This document shows, piece after piece, positions 44,775 through 55,733 of a stretch of 64,000 bases of DNA (position 1 is the first letter of the stretch; every line of letters begins with the position of its first letter). A model generated the notes under the pieces. The model made no database searches. It saw only the letters and a list, made by a program, of their open reading frames with translations, and was not told the origin of the DNA. The translations under genes and the position numbers were made by a program. This DNA is from Flaccisagitta enflata (lineage: Eukaryota > Chaetognatha > Sagittoidea > Aphragmophora), in contig OZ231126.1 in the NCBI GenBank assembly GCA_965153355.1, positions 111,228,001 to 111,292,000 on the forward strand, written 5' to 3'.

Positions 44775-46973
44775 TCACAGGCGTCTTCGTTTGGCCTGTT
44801 GAGGCTCGAGTGGAATCACCCTATTTCTCAAGTTTCTAATAGGCACATCTGGCGTTGATAGATTCGGAATTTCCTCTTCTGATGATGGGCTTTTCTCAGC
44901 AGTCTCTTCGTTGGAGGTGTTGGTTGATGAGGATGCATCATCATGGTCCGTGGCTTCAGCGGAGGTGATATCATCTTGATGAGGCGATGAAGTTGTAGAA
45001 TCAGTTGAGGTAGTGGATTCAGTTGAAGTTGTGAATTCTTCCTCTTTTGACGATGTCTCCTTGACAGAGTGCGGAGATGACATTTCATCTGAAGAAATGA
45101 TGGAGGGAGCGGTGGCGTCGGCGGTGGCATTGGCATTGGCATTGGCATCGGAGCAGGCGCTGGTGCTAGCGCCTGGGCTGGTGAACGCTTCTTCCTCATT
45201 TGGTTTTGATGGTGATCCTGAGTAGTGAGGATGAGAAAGGACAATAAGCCACATGTCAAAGAAAAAAATGTGATTCAGAGGATATCACCATTCAGTACTA
45301 ACAGACTGGCGTAATGTCATACCTAGGGGAGATGGTGATGATGATTTGTCAGCGTCTCCATCCTCAGAGGAGACATCATAGGTGTCGCAATCACTGCCTC
45401 GAATTTCCTCCTCCGCATGATCCTCTGAATCTGAAGATGAGCCATTTGGGGAGGCTTCATTCACAAGTTGGTCCAGCTGTTTCGCCGCTTTTCGACTTCT
45501 TCGGTGGTCGGTAAGCAGGTAATGGCGGTCCCTGGTTGCTTCAGTGTGAGCCAAATGATTAGCAATTTCCGATCGATCAACACGGTCACTTTGAAGGGCA
45601 GCTTCTGTTTCAATCTGACTGCGGAGGTCTTTGATGGTGAGGTTTGGAAGGTTGACTGATCGCCCAACTGCCTTGATTAAGGGGGCCATTTGAACAACGG
45701 TTTGACCCACGGAGGAGAGGAAGAAGGAATTGCACTTTCCAGTGCCCATGGCGAAGGTTCGAATGTACTTTCCATAAGAATGAAGAATCTTGAGGCGGTC
45801 CCGGCTGAGGATGCAAAAAACTTCAACACCTCCAGTCTTTGTTGCTCCATGAACTTCCAGCTCGCAAGACTTCCTTTTTTTGAGAGCGCGCTTAATTCTC
45901 TTCATAGAGGGCTTGTAGGCAATTTTGGCCACATTTCCATTTCTTTTGAAGTTTGAAGCTTGGAGTGTGAGAATAGCATAACCCGTGGCCCAGCGATACT
46001 CTGTTTGGGTGAGGACCTCTCCTTTTTTGCATTTTTCGACATATTTGTTATATTGCTGGCGTAAGTGAATGTTGTCCAAGACCTTCACTCGAACTTCGTG
46101 AAGACTTATTCCTGTTTTCCTCTTTTGCTCCGCCACTTGCCGAACATGCACTGCTTTTTTTCGTCCAAGTTGTCTTTCAAGTGATTGAAACTTCAGTTTG
46201 ATAAGTTGGGTTGGCTCAAATTGCCCTTCAAGTTGGGACCATTTTTGAGCTGATAGTAAGGCAAGAAGATAGTTGTACAATGTCGAAGGTTTTGCCAAAT
46301 CCCGCTTATCATCTAGGAAGTTCTTGACATAGTCGTAATTCCAAACATCGGCGAGGGACGCATCTTCATGACCGTGAGTTTTTTGAAAATGGAGAAAGGA
46401 ACGTACGATGCCACCGTAAGTTGTTGAGGAATCTTCACTTACTTCATTAGAGAGCCATTCAGTAAATTCGTTGGGAAGATGTATCAACTTGCTTTCTCTT
46501 GACGAGAGATTTCTTGCTCTTTGGCGTGAAGGTGTTTCAGGAGTATTTGGAGTTGCAGGACGAGGATCCTGGCTGCTGGCTGCGGGTGTTGGTGAAGAGG
46601 GCGGTTCAGCATGTCCAAGGGGTGGACCATGAATAAGCTCGCAGCGTAGACGGCGTGCATCGTCGAAAAAATCTTTGGATTGAACAGGTGAAAATGCATC
46701 GCTGAGCTTAGTTTGGTGATGGCGTTGGTAATGTTGGCGGAGGCGCTTGTGTAGACGTATTTCAGCTTGAGCCCAATGAGTTATTTTCACATTTCCGTGC
46801 TCATCTTGTTCACAAGTGGGACAGGGCAGACAGTGCTCGCCTTGAGATAAAACAGTGAGTCTTGAACTTGTCCATGTTGGCTGAAGGATGATTGTGAGTT
46901 TTGTTTCATCTCCTTGATATTCACAGTGGAGGGATTTTTTACAGACTTGGCAGGTATATTCCCGGGACATCTT
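44775..46973 (-). CDS. Tyrosine recombinase, two exons (unit 2/3 copy)
   Basis: Second complete copy, offset 15,469 bp from 29306-31504. Exon 1 is 46973-45323 and exon 2 45217-44775, with the same splice borders. Nearly identical at protein level: near the N-terminus LQCEY is LHCEY, and in the acidic tail DQDD is DHDD. All catalytic residues (Arg, Lys, Arg, His, Tyr) are kept. Two intact copies next to one decayed copy suggest recent duplication, ongoing selection, or an assembly duplicate. Expression is not shown by sequence. Confidence 0.85.
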
Positions 46974-47367
46974 GGCAGCACGGAGATTTGAGAGGCAAAT
47001 GATTTCTTGATTAGTCCTCAACTTTTCAGTCAACAATGTTTTTTTCTTCAGTGAAAAGAGGTTCCTGTGATTGGTTGGTTGAGGTTACTCTGCACTCATC
47101 ATGGAGGGAGAAACCAAGCAGCAGGAGCCGTTGCTTTCTGCTTACTGTTTCCTCTACTTTCTGGATTGGGGCAAATTGAGCTGCTGTAAAAATGCCCGCC
47201 TCTCATTGGTTGGAAATTTGACCACTGGTGAAAACTGACCATAGGTGTCCTCTCTTAGGAGCTCGATGGTCAATTTCAGATTAAAACAGAGGCAGACACT
47301 CACTGACTCGACTTTGAGCTCAAACTGCCCCCTATGTTTGTGCCATGTACTTCTGAGATAAAACAAA

Positions 47368-47822
47368 AGGTTAGGGTTGGGATTTGGCTTCACTTTGGAG
47401 GAACATCTTACTGAAATAAAGGGTTAGGGTTAGGGTTAGGGTTTGACTTCACTTTTGAGACACGTCCTCCTGAAATGACTAACAAGGGTTAGGGTTAGGG
47501 TTAGGGTTAGGGTTCACTTTGGAGGTTCATGTTACTGATACGAAGGGTTAGGGTAAGGGTTAGGGTTTGACTTTACTTTTGAGACACGTCCTCCTGAAAT
47601 GACTAACAAGGGTTAGGGTTAGGGTTAGGGTTCACTTTGGAGGTACATGTTACTGATACAAAGGGTTAGGGTTAGGGTTAGGGTTTGACTTTACTTTTGA
47701 GACACGTCCTCCTGAAATGACAAAAAAGGGTTAGGGTTAGGGTTTGACTATGGTTTGGAGGTACCTCTCACTGAAATGAAGGTTTAAGGCGAGGTTGACA
47801 GCTCAATCTTACCTTAGATAGG
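47368..47822. repeat. (TTAGGG)n tract and right edge of the array
   Basis: The third copy repeats the recombinase upstream region and TTAGGG/spacer tract, then stops at about 47822. The array therefore ends ~2 kb past the equivalent of its starting point. Confidence 0.85.
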
Positions 47823-48600
47823 GTTCTTTGAAAAAAAGTAGAGGGTGCAATCAATATAAAGTGTTTTGATTTGCTAGATCCAAAATATTGTATTTTCACT
47901 TTTTTAAAAAAAAAACTAAGAAAATTTTTATGTCGCGCGTCAGGGACTTAGAAAAAAAATCACAAAATATTTTTTTGAAAAATGGTTTTCAAAAGTGGGG
48001 TGCAATTGATAGGAAATTGTTTTATTCGCCTAGATCCAAAGCCTGTAAAATTACTTTTTTCAAAAAATTTAAAGATTTGATTGGGGGCAAGTTCAAAGAA
48101 AAAACGGAAAAAAAGAACGTCGGTTTTCTCTTTTACTTTTTAAGTATGAAAAAGGCCGTAACTTCTAAACTATTGATGTGATTGTCCTGAAATTTGAAAT
48201 ACTAGCTGACATCATGCTTCTCGACGTACGAGCTAAAAATATCGATTGTGAGCCGTTGTAAAGTTGGACGCACTTCTTTGCCTACCCGAGCACTGTTACA
48301 TGACCAAACGCGCTTAAGAACGCGATATCTCGTCTACGCTTGTATTTCATCATTGTAATTTCATCCCTTGAAGAAAAGTCTAGTGCAGTTCATGAAGGTC
48401 ACAGCATAAATATTGAAAATGGACGTTTCGTTTCCTACCAAATCTAGAAGATGCGATATTTTGCGACGTTTTTCATTATAACCAGTGACTTGTCAATAAG
48501 TCATTATCGACTATTCTATAGAGAAAAATATATCGGTGAGGGCGCGACAGCATTATGCAAATCAGATAAAAGTCGATGTTTATCTCGCGTTTAACTGCAG
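47823..48600. other. AT-rich flank between array and ankyrin gene
   Basis: It contains a degenerate direct repeat (GTGCAATCAATATAAAGTGT and GTGCAATTGATAGGAAATTG, ~150 bp apart). No convincing 5' exon of the ankyrin gene was found. Confidence 0.5.
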
Positions 48601-48836
48601 ACGGATTGGCTGGAAGGTGTGGAAGCGCTGTTGGGTTTGCGACCGCTTCCAAGCGGGAAGACGAATCCATCCGCCTCCAAAGTCGACGTTAACGCCAAAG
48701 ATGGGTACGGATTTGCGCCCCTGCATTACGCCGCGCTTAGAGGCGATGTCAACATGGCCGAAGCTATCGTCAAAAAAGGTCGTTTTAATGTCGTTATAAA
48801 TGTTGTTTAAGGGCGTCGATGATGACCGAATGTTAC

Positions 48837-48880
<44 letters not shown>

Positions 48881-48882
48881 GC

Positions 48883-48975
<93 letters not shown>

Positions 48976-51836
48976 GGTTGTGGTTGTGGTTGTTGTTGTT
49001 GTTGTTGTTGTTCGAAATCGAAATCGAATGTTAATCTAATATCAATCTTTCCCCTCCTCAAGAGGCTCGTTTGGACACGACGACGCCGAAATGTCAGACT
49101 GCGCTCCACCTTTGCCTCCGTCGGGAAAACAAAGCCGCTTCCGATTCCGAGTATCGAGCAGTCGCCGCTTTTCTCGTCGACGCCGGAGCCCCCCTCGAAG
49201 CCGCCGACAAATGGGGATACACGCCGCTTCATAGGTGAATGCTTTTCTCGTAACTAGGTCAACCTTTTTTGGTGAGGTAATGAGTAGGGGCAGTAGGATA
49301 CGAAAACAAAATCACTAAGAGTCACCGACGGACTAATCGCACGTCCAACGAATCAAACAATCGATTTCGTGACTTAGAGACAACAAAAACTTTTAAAATC
49401 AGACGAGTCCTGCTGAAGAATTATCGCTGGAATCCCTTAAATAGTTGAATTGTGAAAAGCAGCCACTTATATGTGCTGAATAGGTCTTCAATTTTTTTTA
49501 TCGAATCGAATCGAATCGAATTGAATGAAGTAATCTTAAATCTTGGTGTGCATTGGGCAGATGTTACTTGATGGAACATTGGGACATACCAACTCCATCC
49601 ATTGCGAAAAGGGAAATTAAACTTGCACACATGAGCTCGCTATTCGGAAAAAAAAAACTGATTTGCATAATGCTGTCAAAAGCTTTACGTCTTGCCTGCG
49701 AATAACACATTTCATAATAGTCAGTTGACACAACACAGGGAACAATTAATTATTTTTTGAGATTTCATGAGAATGATATTTTCTTATTGCAACTTGACTC
49801 GAATGCAGAAATCGTAAACCTTAGTTTGACATCCCATAAATTGGGTGGATCTTGTGGGATATAAACTTGTCGAAATTTTACCACGTCGCAATGGTAACAA
49901 GTGATCACTCTGAGACACGGTGATTCCTGGTCTCGTCGCCTAACGAGATGCGCGGGCTGTTATGGCTCTTCTTCCATGAGGCTATGACCCTGTCGTGATT
50001 AAGGCCGATCATGACCATTGCCATCAGCGACGGAAGGAAATCTCGTATTTCCCGCAAATGCACCTGAACTGAATCATTTCTGCGTTTTCAGGGCTGCCGA
50101 TCGCGGATTCACGGATTTGTGCGTTCAAATCTCGTTCCTCTCGCACATGCACCTAACCCGCACATTCCTACGTTTTCAGGGCTGCTGATCGCGGATTCAC
50201 GGATTTGTGCGTTCAAATCTTGTCCACTTGCACGCGGAGTTTGAACGCCGTTTGTGAGCGGCGTTGGGGTCGATTTTCTCCTCTGACGCGCGCCGTAATT
50301 CGCGGTCACGTGGACACGACGAGGACGCTGATGGAAAAAGGCGCCGATATATATCACAAAGGAGAAGACGGAAAAACACCGCTTAACTGGGCAGGTGAGG
50401 GACGAGATTGACTTTTTTTGTTCCGAAGGGGGGGGGGATAATGTAAAAATGCCGAAAACAGTTGTGTGGCACAATTTGCGTCCGTCCGTCGGTCACTCTA
50501 TACTCTATACTTTTGTCTCCTAACTTGATTGACGTTAAAGAGCAGAAGGCGTTACAACCATAGGCCGTATACACTCCCCGCCAGTCGCGGACAGTGGGCA
50601 GGAGCGGAAAACCTCGAAAACAACTTTGTGACTGAAAGACCGACCGATCGACCGACTGTCACGACAAGTTCTAGTGTCGCGTGATCGCAACTAAAACCCC
50701 AACGGGACGACTGGCTACATCAATACCTGAATGAAGCAAAAAAAAAAAAAAAAAAAAAAACTAAAACAAAACAAAACAAAAAACAAAGGATGGTCAATGG
50801 TCTATACAAAAGATACATAGATGCTCTTAATTCCCGCAGCTTCTCACGGGCATACTTACATCTGCAAACTTTTGATTGACGCTGGCGCGAATTTGGATGA
50901 GGTGGACGTTATCGGCGAAACTGCTCTTTTGTCCTCCATCAAAAACTACAAAACGCTTTCAGCCACTTATTTGCTCAATGAGGGCGCCAATCCCCACGTC
51001 ATGAACAATTTGGGGGAGGTGGCGCTTATGTGCGCCCTCAAGTTTAGGTGAGCGCTTAAAGATTTCCGTTTCTTAACTCAAAATTTTTTAGTAAGTTGAG
51101 AATCTCAGGGAAAAATGGGCAAGAGTATTTCTAAAACTACTTTATTCCTTGTTCAGTTCTTTGAAATCTTTTCATGAGTCATGACTAGACTTAGTTCCTT
51201 GATATGCCATCCATAACATGATTACCGATTTCGTCATTCTTGATTTTTTTGTTCAATCCCGTCAATTTGGAAAGGACGAATCACTAATGAACAAGTGGAA
51301 TTTGAAGAGAATAGTTGCTTCAATAATTTCACCGTAATTTAACAGAAATCTAACTGTTGTTGAATTACAAAAGTCGTTTGCCGAGAGAAAGTTGTTCCAT
51401 GTTCCATGTTCTTCTTTTTCAAAACCCGATGCCCGTTCTTTATCCAAACCCATGGCCACATTGCCTTCAGTCTATTGTCAGCGTAATGTATCGTTTCCAT
51501 TCTTGTGTCACCGTCTCTCTCTGTCTGCTCGCCATATTGTACATTACCTATTATTGATCATCGTCCTCGGATAGAATGCAGTTAAAAGTATAAATGAACA
51601 CTAAATCTACACCGTGTCCTCCTTCGAACTAACAAAGAAATTGACACTTAACAACATTAATCGTCTCGTCTTTCATTAACAATGATAAAACATTTGCTGT
51701 TTTTCTTCTTTCCCTTTTCCTTTGCCTTGTGGTGTGCGAAAGGTCCTTTGCTTGTTTTGGTTCCAGGTTCGAGACCGTCACTACGCAGCTCATAGAAGCC
51801 GGTGCCCACATACATCCCTTCGAAAATCACCTCAAG
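48601..51836 (+). CDS. Ankyrin-repeat protein, five internal exons (5' and 3' ends not found)
   Basis: Exons 48601-48778, 49063-49234, 50180-50394, 50840-51047 and 51767-51836 join in matching phases (0/1, 1/2, 2/1, 1/2, 2/0) at AG..GT borders. The product has about six ankyrin-type repeats, for example DGYGFAPLHYAALRGDVN, KWGYTPLHRAADRGFTD, FSPLTRAVIRGHVDTTRTL, DGKTPLNWAGASHGHTYICK and IGETALLSS. Ankyrin stacks mediate protein-protein contacts; there is no sign of another domain, so its partner and role are unknown. The first exon opens in phase 0 after TTTAACTGCAG and the last ends before GTAGAT, so flanking exons must exist outside the segments recognised here. Introns are 0.28-0.95 kb. 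The exon at 50180 has a duplicated acceptor region upstream. Confidence 0.75.
48836..49012. repeat. (GTT)n trinucleotide repeat in ankyrin intron 1
   Basis: About 170 bp of GTT with GTC and GTG interruptions. Long poly-Val, poly-Leu and poly-Gln ORFs here are frames of the repeat and not genes. Confidence 0.95.
50040..50210 (+). repeat. ~85-bp tandem duplication covering an exon acceptor
   Basis: The segment TTTTCAGGGCTGC(C/T)GATC with GCGGATTCACGGATTTGTGC occurs at about 50086-50135 and again at 50173-50220. Only the second continues into ankyrin coding sequence; the first copy is a decoy or ancestral splice acceptor. Confidence 0.8.
50395..50839. other. Ankyrin intron 3 with CGAC runs and poly-A
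   Basis: Contains GACCGACCGATCGACCGAC (about 50638) and a ~25-nt A run (50737-50760) followed by AAACAAAAC repeats. No gene is seen. Confidence 0.6.
51048..51766. other. Ankyrin intron 4, nothing recognised
   Basis: AT-rich; ends with TTTGGTTCCAG acceptor. No repeats or ORFs of note. Confidence 0.6.
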
Positions 51837-52164
51837 GTAGATACTCGGCACGTGAGGCGCGTAGGATGACGTCAACATTTTTTTTCTGCACGTTCATTTT
51901 TCATGGCTCGCAAGCAATTCTATTCTACGGTCCATGACAGTTGCTACAAAACTTTTCATGCCCTCACCAGTAGTTTCTTTGCAATGAATTGCCTTTTCCC
52001 TGTGACCGAAATGGTTTCTGCATCGCTGCCCCTTCCCACCAAGGATGACGAGGCTTTGTTTAGATTGTATTGCATGTGTCCTGCTGGGAAAATATCTTGG
52101 GTCGTTGTTGTACCCTTTTTGTTCCGTTCTGTTTTGTTTTCTTGTGTGTCTATTTTGTGATCTT

Positions 52165-52400
52165 TTTAGGTGCGCCATAGCACCTCTATGAGAGGCTCTG
52201 TCTGTCGGTCGGTCGGTTGGTTGGTCGGTCACGTCACGTCACGCTCGAGTTGAAAATCTCGAAAAGAAGCATAAATCACTGGAAATGATTCAGAAATATG
52301 CTAGGATGATTTTTAGATTGCGCCATAGCATCTCTATAAGAAGCTCTGTCCGTCCGTCCGTCCATCCGTCCGTCACGCTCGAATGAAAAATCGATAAAAA
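52165..52400. repeat. Two copies of a ~90-bp GCGCCATAGCA repeat with GTCG runs
   Basis: TGCGCCATAGCA(C/T)CTCTAT and (A/G)AGGCTCTGTC / AAGCTCTGTC followed by GTCGGTCGG or CGTCCGTCC and CACGCTCGA occur at about 52170-52250 and 52319-52385. The sequence from 51837 to 52164 holds no supportable gene. Confidence 0.7.
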
Positions 52401-52439
52401 TGTTTCAAATCAATAGAAAACTCATTTCGTTCATCATAA

Positions 52440-53014
52440 ATGATACTAATATATCATAAATAATATATCATATATATCATTTATCATATATATCATATAT
52501 CATATATATCATTTATCATATATATCATATATCATATATATCATTTATCATATATATCATATATCATATATATCATTTATCATATATATCATATATCATA
52601 TATATCATTTATCATATATATCATATATCATATATATCATTTATCATATATATCATATATCATATCATATATCATATATCATATACTAAACATCATATCA
52701 TATATCATACATCATATATCATATATAATATATCATATATCATATCATATAATATCATATATCATATCATATATCATATCATATATCATATCATATATCA
52801 TATCATATATCATATCATATATCATATCATATATCATATAGCATATCATGTATCATATCATATATCATATCATATATCATATCATATATCATATCATATA
52901 TCATATCATATATCATACATCATATTATTTTGGTAATTGTATGAGTTTTCTAGTATGAATTGTTGCACATGTCATATATCATATATAATATATCATATCA
53001 TATCATACTATCTT
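52440..53014. repeat. (ATATC/CATAT)n microsatellite
   Basis: Almost pure arrays of ATATCATATATATCATTT and ATATCATATC type. Similar arrays occur at about 53655-53810 and 54636-55044. Confidence 0.95.
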
Positions 53015-53607
53015 AGAAATAAATATACGGACACTTGATTAAAAAGTTCATTTATTGACTAGAAAAGTACATAAACATGTTGAAAAACGCCTAATACTTT
53101 GTATGTCCGCCCTGGGCATCGACCACTGTTTGCATTTGGCGTGGCATTGAATCATACAGTGACGCCAAGTAATTTGGAGTGATCTCTCCCAAACCTTAAG
53201 AGCAATTATTTTCAGCCCTTCTTTTGAAGTTGCCCGTTTGTGTTGTTGCGCGTAAACTGAGGCCTTCACCCCTTAAAGCGATAATTGCCCCTTTGGTATC
53301 TAGGGAAATGCGTTTTCTAGAGGCATTGTAAAAAAAAAACCGAAATAAAAAAGAAATATCCCGGAGGAAACGAGTCCAGATGGCGCCGAGGGGTAAAACA
53401 AAAATTTGCCGCCATTTTTTTTCCAAATTCGAAAAGCAAACGTTTTACTCTTTCGGCTCTCATTTCTAAACGAATAAAGATACAGTATTGCGCTTGGTCT
53501 AGATTGCTAGATCTTTCGAAGACGCACATTTCTAAAAAAAAATGAATGTTCTACGATAGAAATTAAGCGCGCTATGACTACAAACAGCTGTCCGTATATT
53601 TATTTCC
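53015..53607 (-). mobile_element. Internally deleted Tc1/mariner-type transposon
   Basis: Terminal inverted repeats GAAATAAATATACGGAC (53016-53032) and its exact reverse complement (53590-53606). On the minus strand a decayed reading has the Tc1 transposase N-terminus (KGAIIALRGEGLSLRA) and the C-terminus (ASLYDSMPRQMQTVVDAQ followed by GGHTKY and stop). The DDE core between them is missing, so it is non-autonomous. Confidence 0.8.
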
Positions 53608-53608
53608 A

Positions 53609-53655
53609 GTCTGTCTAGGGGTGCTACCACTCTACTCTACTCTACTCTACTCATA
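53609..53655 (+). mobile_element. Possible 5'-truncated 3' end of the adjacent non-LTR element
   Basis: CAGTCTGTCTAGGGGTGCTA with CCACTCTACTCTACTC is repeated at 54594-54640 at the 3' end of the pol-bearing fragment. In both places it runs into ATATATCATATC arrays. The short copy looks like a severely truncated insertion of the same family. Confidence 0.5.
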
Positions 53656-53811
53656 TATCATATCATATATCATATATCATATCATATATCATATAGCATA
53701 TCATGTATCATATCATATATCATATCATATATCATATCATATATCATATCATATATCATATCATATATCATATCATATATCATATCATATATCATATCAT
53801 ATCATATATCA

Positions 53812-53868
53812 CCTTGGACCTTGGACCTTGGACCTTGGACCTTGGACCTTGGACCTTGGACCTTGGGG
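53812..53868. repeat. (CCTTGGA)n minisatellite
   Basis: Eight head-to-tail 7-bp units CCTTGGA lie just upstream of the pol fragment. Confidence 0.9.
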
Positions 53869-54640
53869 TTTACGTGGAAGCAAATATGAAGCCGGGGAAA
53901 CAGTGCACCACAGCGGCGAAGTCGGCGAATTTTGCGCTTGGACAAATCCAACGAGCGTTTCACTTCCGGAAAAAAGAATATTTAGTCCCGCTCTTCAAAA
54001 CATTTGTCAGGCCTAAATTGGAGTACGCAGTCTCGGCATGGAGTCCATGGCAGGAAAAGGATAAAAAACAATTGGAGAGAGTACAAGAAAGGCTTGTACG
54101 AATGGTGTCAGATGTAAAAGGCGCGACATATGAAGAGAAGCTCAAAGATGTGGGGCTGACGACGTTGGAGAAACGAAGGGAGAGGGGGGACGCCATCGAG
54201 GCGTTCAAAACGATTAATGGCTTCAATCGAGTCCAGAAAGACAAATGGTTTGCATTTGAATCCGACGATGCAAGGCCCACTAGGAGCAACTCGACGATAA
54301 CAGAAGGCACGAAACGCCGACCTCATGTGATGAAAGGCGAAACGGCGAGACTGGAGATTAGACGAAATTTCTATAATGTACGCGTGGTAAAAAATTGGAA
54401 TGAAATTCCAGACTGGGTGAAGGAGAAAAAGAGCGTCAATGCGTTCAAGAACGTCTACGACAAATGGGCGTCAAACCAAACACGACAGCGCGATGATGAT
54501 GAAAACGAAATGGAGACAGACTTGTAGAGGAACCTAAAACCATCATCAGCGCGCAGCAGAAAAAGAAGCGATGCCCCCACCATCGGACCCATGCAGTCTG
54601 TCTAGGGGTGCTACCACTCTACTCTACTCTACTCTACTCA
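53866..54640 (+). pseudogene. C-terminal fragment of CR1/Jockey-like non-LTR reverse transcriptase
   Basis: The reading frame ending at TAG 54525-54527 encodes the post-palm part of a non-LTR reverse transcriptase: GVYVEANMKPGKQC, PLFKTFVRPKLEYAVSAWSP, LERVQERLVRMV, LGLTTLE-type segment (VGLTTLEKRRERGD), and NFYNVRVVKNWNEIP near the end. These follow the order typical of CR1 and related pol proteins. The catalytic palm (FADD box) and endonuclease are absent, so it is 5'-truncated, the usual fate of such insertions. The 3' UTR ends in CTACT repeats and then ATATC arrays. Confidence 0.85.
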
Positions 54641-55044
54641 TATATCATATCATATATCATATATCATATCATATATCATATCATAAATCATATCATAAAT
54701 CATATCATAAATCATATCATATATCATATCATGTATCATATCATGTATCATATCATATATCATATCATATATCATATCATTTATCCTGTTATATATCCTG
54801 TCATGTGTTCTGTCATATATCATATCATATATCATATCATATATCATATAGCATATCATATATCATATCATATAGCATATCATATCATATATCATATTAT
54901 TTAGCATATCATATCATATATCATATTATATAGCATATCATATCATATATCATATCATATATATCATCTATCATATCATATATCATATCATATCATATAT
55001 ATCATATCATATATATCATATATATATCATATATATATATCATA
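54636..55044. repeat. (ATATC)n-type microsatellite
   Basis: Continuous ATATCATATC and variants up to the LTR boundary at 55045. ORFs of repeated SYHI/YHII residues are artefacts. Confidence 0.95.
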
Positions 55045-55603
55045 TGTGAAGAACCGTAGAAAATACTGTCTCGTACCGTCATTAGGATCTTGCCGTCCAC
55101 GCAACTTCCGACTGAAGACGCCACTTCCGGTTTGAATACGCCATCGCTACGCCAATCACGCCGATAACGTTACTTCCGGTGGCGCTGGTTCCAACGTCAG
55201 TCTGTGGATGCTATCTCTAATCACTAGGTAAGAAAGTGTATTTAAACTAATTATATACAGAAAGAGAAAGAAGAAGAAGAAACAAAAGAAAAAAGGGGGG
55301 GGGGGGGAAATTGGTTAATACCTACTTCTAACTAGCTAGTGCATCATCATAACTACCTCAATCAATTCAAGCAATTGTCAACAAATGCAGCCAAGTACAC
55401 TCACCACAGGTTCCACTGTAATCCCCAAAGTGCTTCCAGGTTGAATTGCTTGTTAAAATACACTGATTAACTGAAAGAAAGAATGCATCCAGATAATCAA
55501 ATATATCATCACAAGCAGGTAAATAGCAACGCCAACGAGAAGACAATGAAATAGATCGCGGTACAAAGGCACCAAATTGCCAAAATATCAACGATATTCC
55601 ACA
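55045..55603 (-). repeat. Putative 3' LTR of BEL element 2 (559 bp)
   Basis: On the element's strand it begins TGTGGAATATCG and ends GGTTCTTCACA, giving the TG..CA ends of LTRs with extended TGTG/CACA symmetry. It is preceded directly by GGGGGGAC (55611-55604), a short polypurine tract. Left of it the microsatellite begins. The partner LTR is outside the window, so identity cannot be checked. It includes an A/G-rich stretch with a 14-nt G run (about 55296). Confidence 0.65.
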
Positions 55604-55733
55604 GTCCCCCCGTTGGAATCCCATTCCAACCTAGTCACACCGTCCCGCCTCAAAAAATAGAGGAAGAACCAAGGATCAAGTCACCTGGACGAGCGGACGA
55701 ACGGACGGCGGGGAAGGGCGGCGCTAAACGCGC

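Larger units (their letters stand above)
14308..47822. repeat. Tandem array: just over two copies of a ~15.5-16-kb composite unit
   Basis: Sequence from 14308 recurs from about 30298 (offset ~15.99 kb) and again from about 45767 (offset 15,469 bp). The last copy stops matching at about 47822 (GATAGGG then TTCTTTGAAA, against GATAGGGATTCAAAGG at 32356). Order in the second unit: recombinase gene (minus), TTAGGG tract, module M1, inverted-repeat arm, TTAGGG tract, inverted arm, M2 (opposite orientation), palindrome, CCCTAA then TTAGGG tracts, 380-bp inverted arm, M3, M4, 18S-like repeats, M5, M6, 190-bp repeats, inverted 380-bp arm, next recombinase gene. Copies two and three differ by only occasional substitutions. 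The first is indel-rich between about 14.96 and 22 kb. Confidence 0.9.

Noticed and set aside
48807-49232. Poly-glutamine ORF on the minus strand
   Set aside because: It is a frame of the GTT microsatellite within an intron of the ankyrin gene.
53621-54016. Repeated SYHI/YHII ORFs
   Set aside because: They are translations of ATATC microsatellite and of its junction with the non-LTR fragment.
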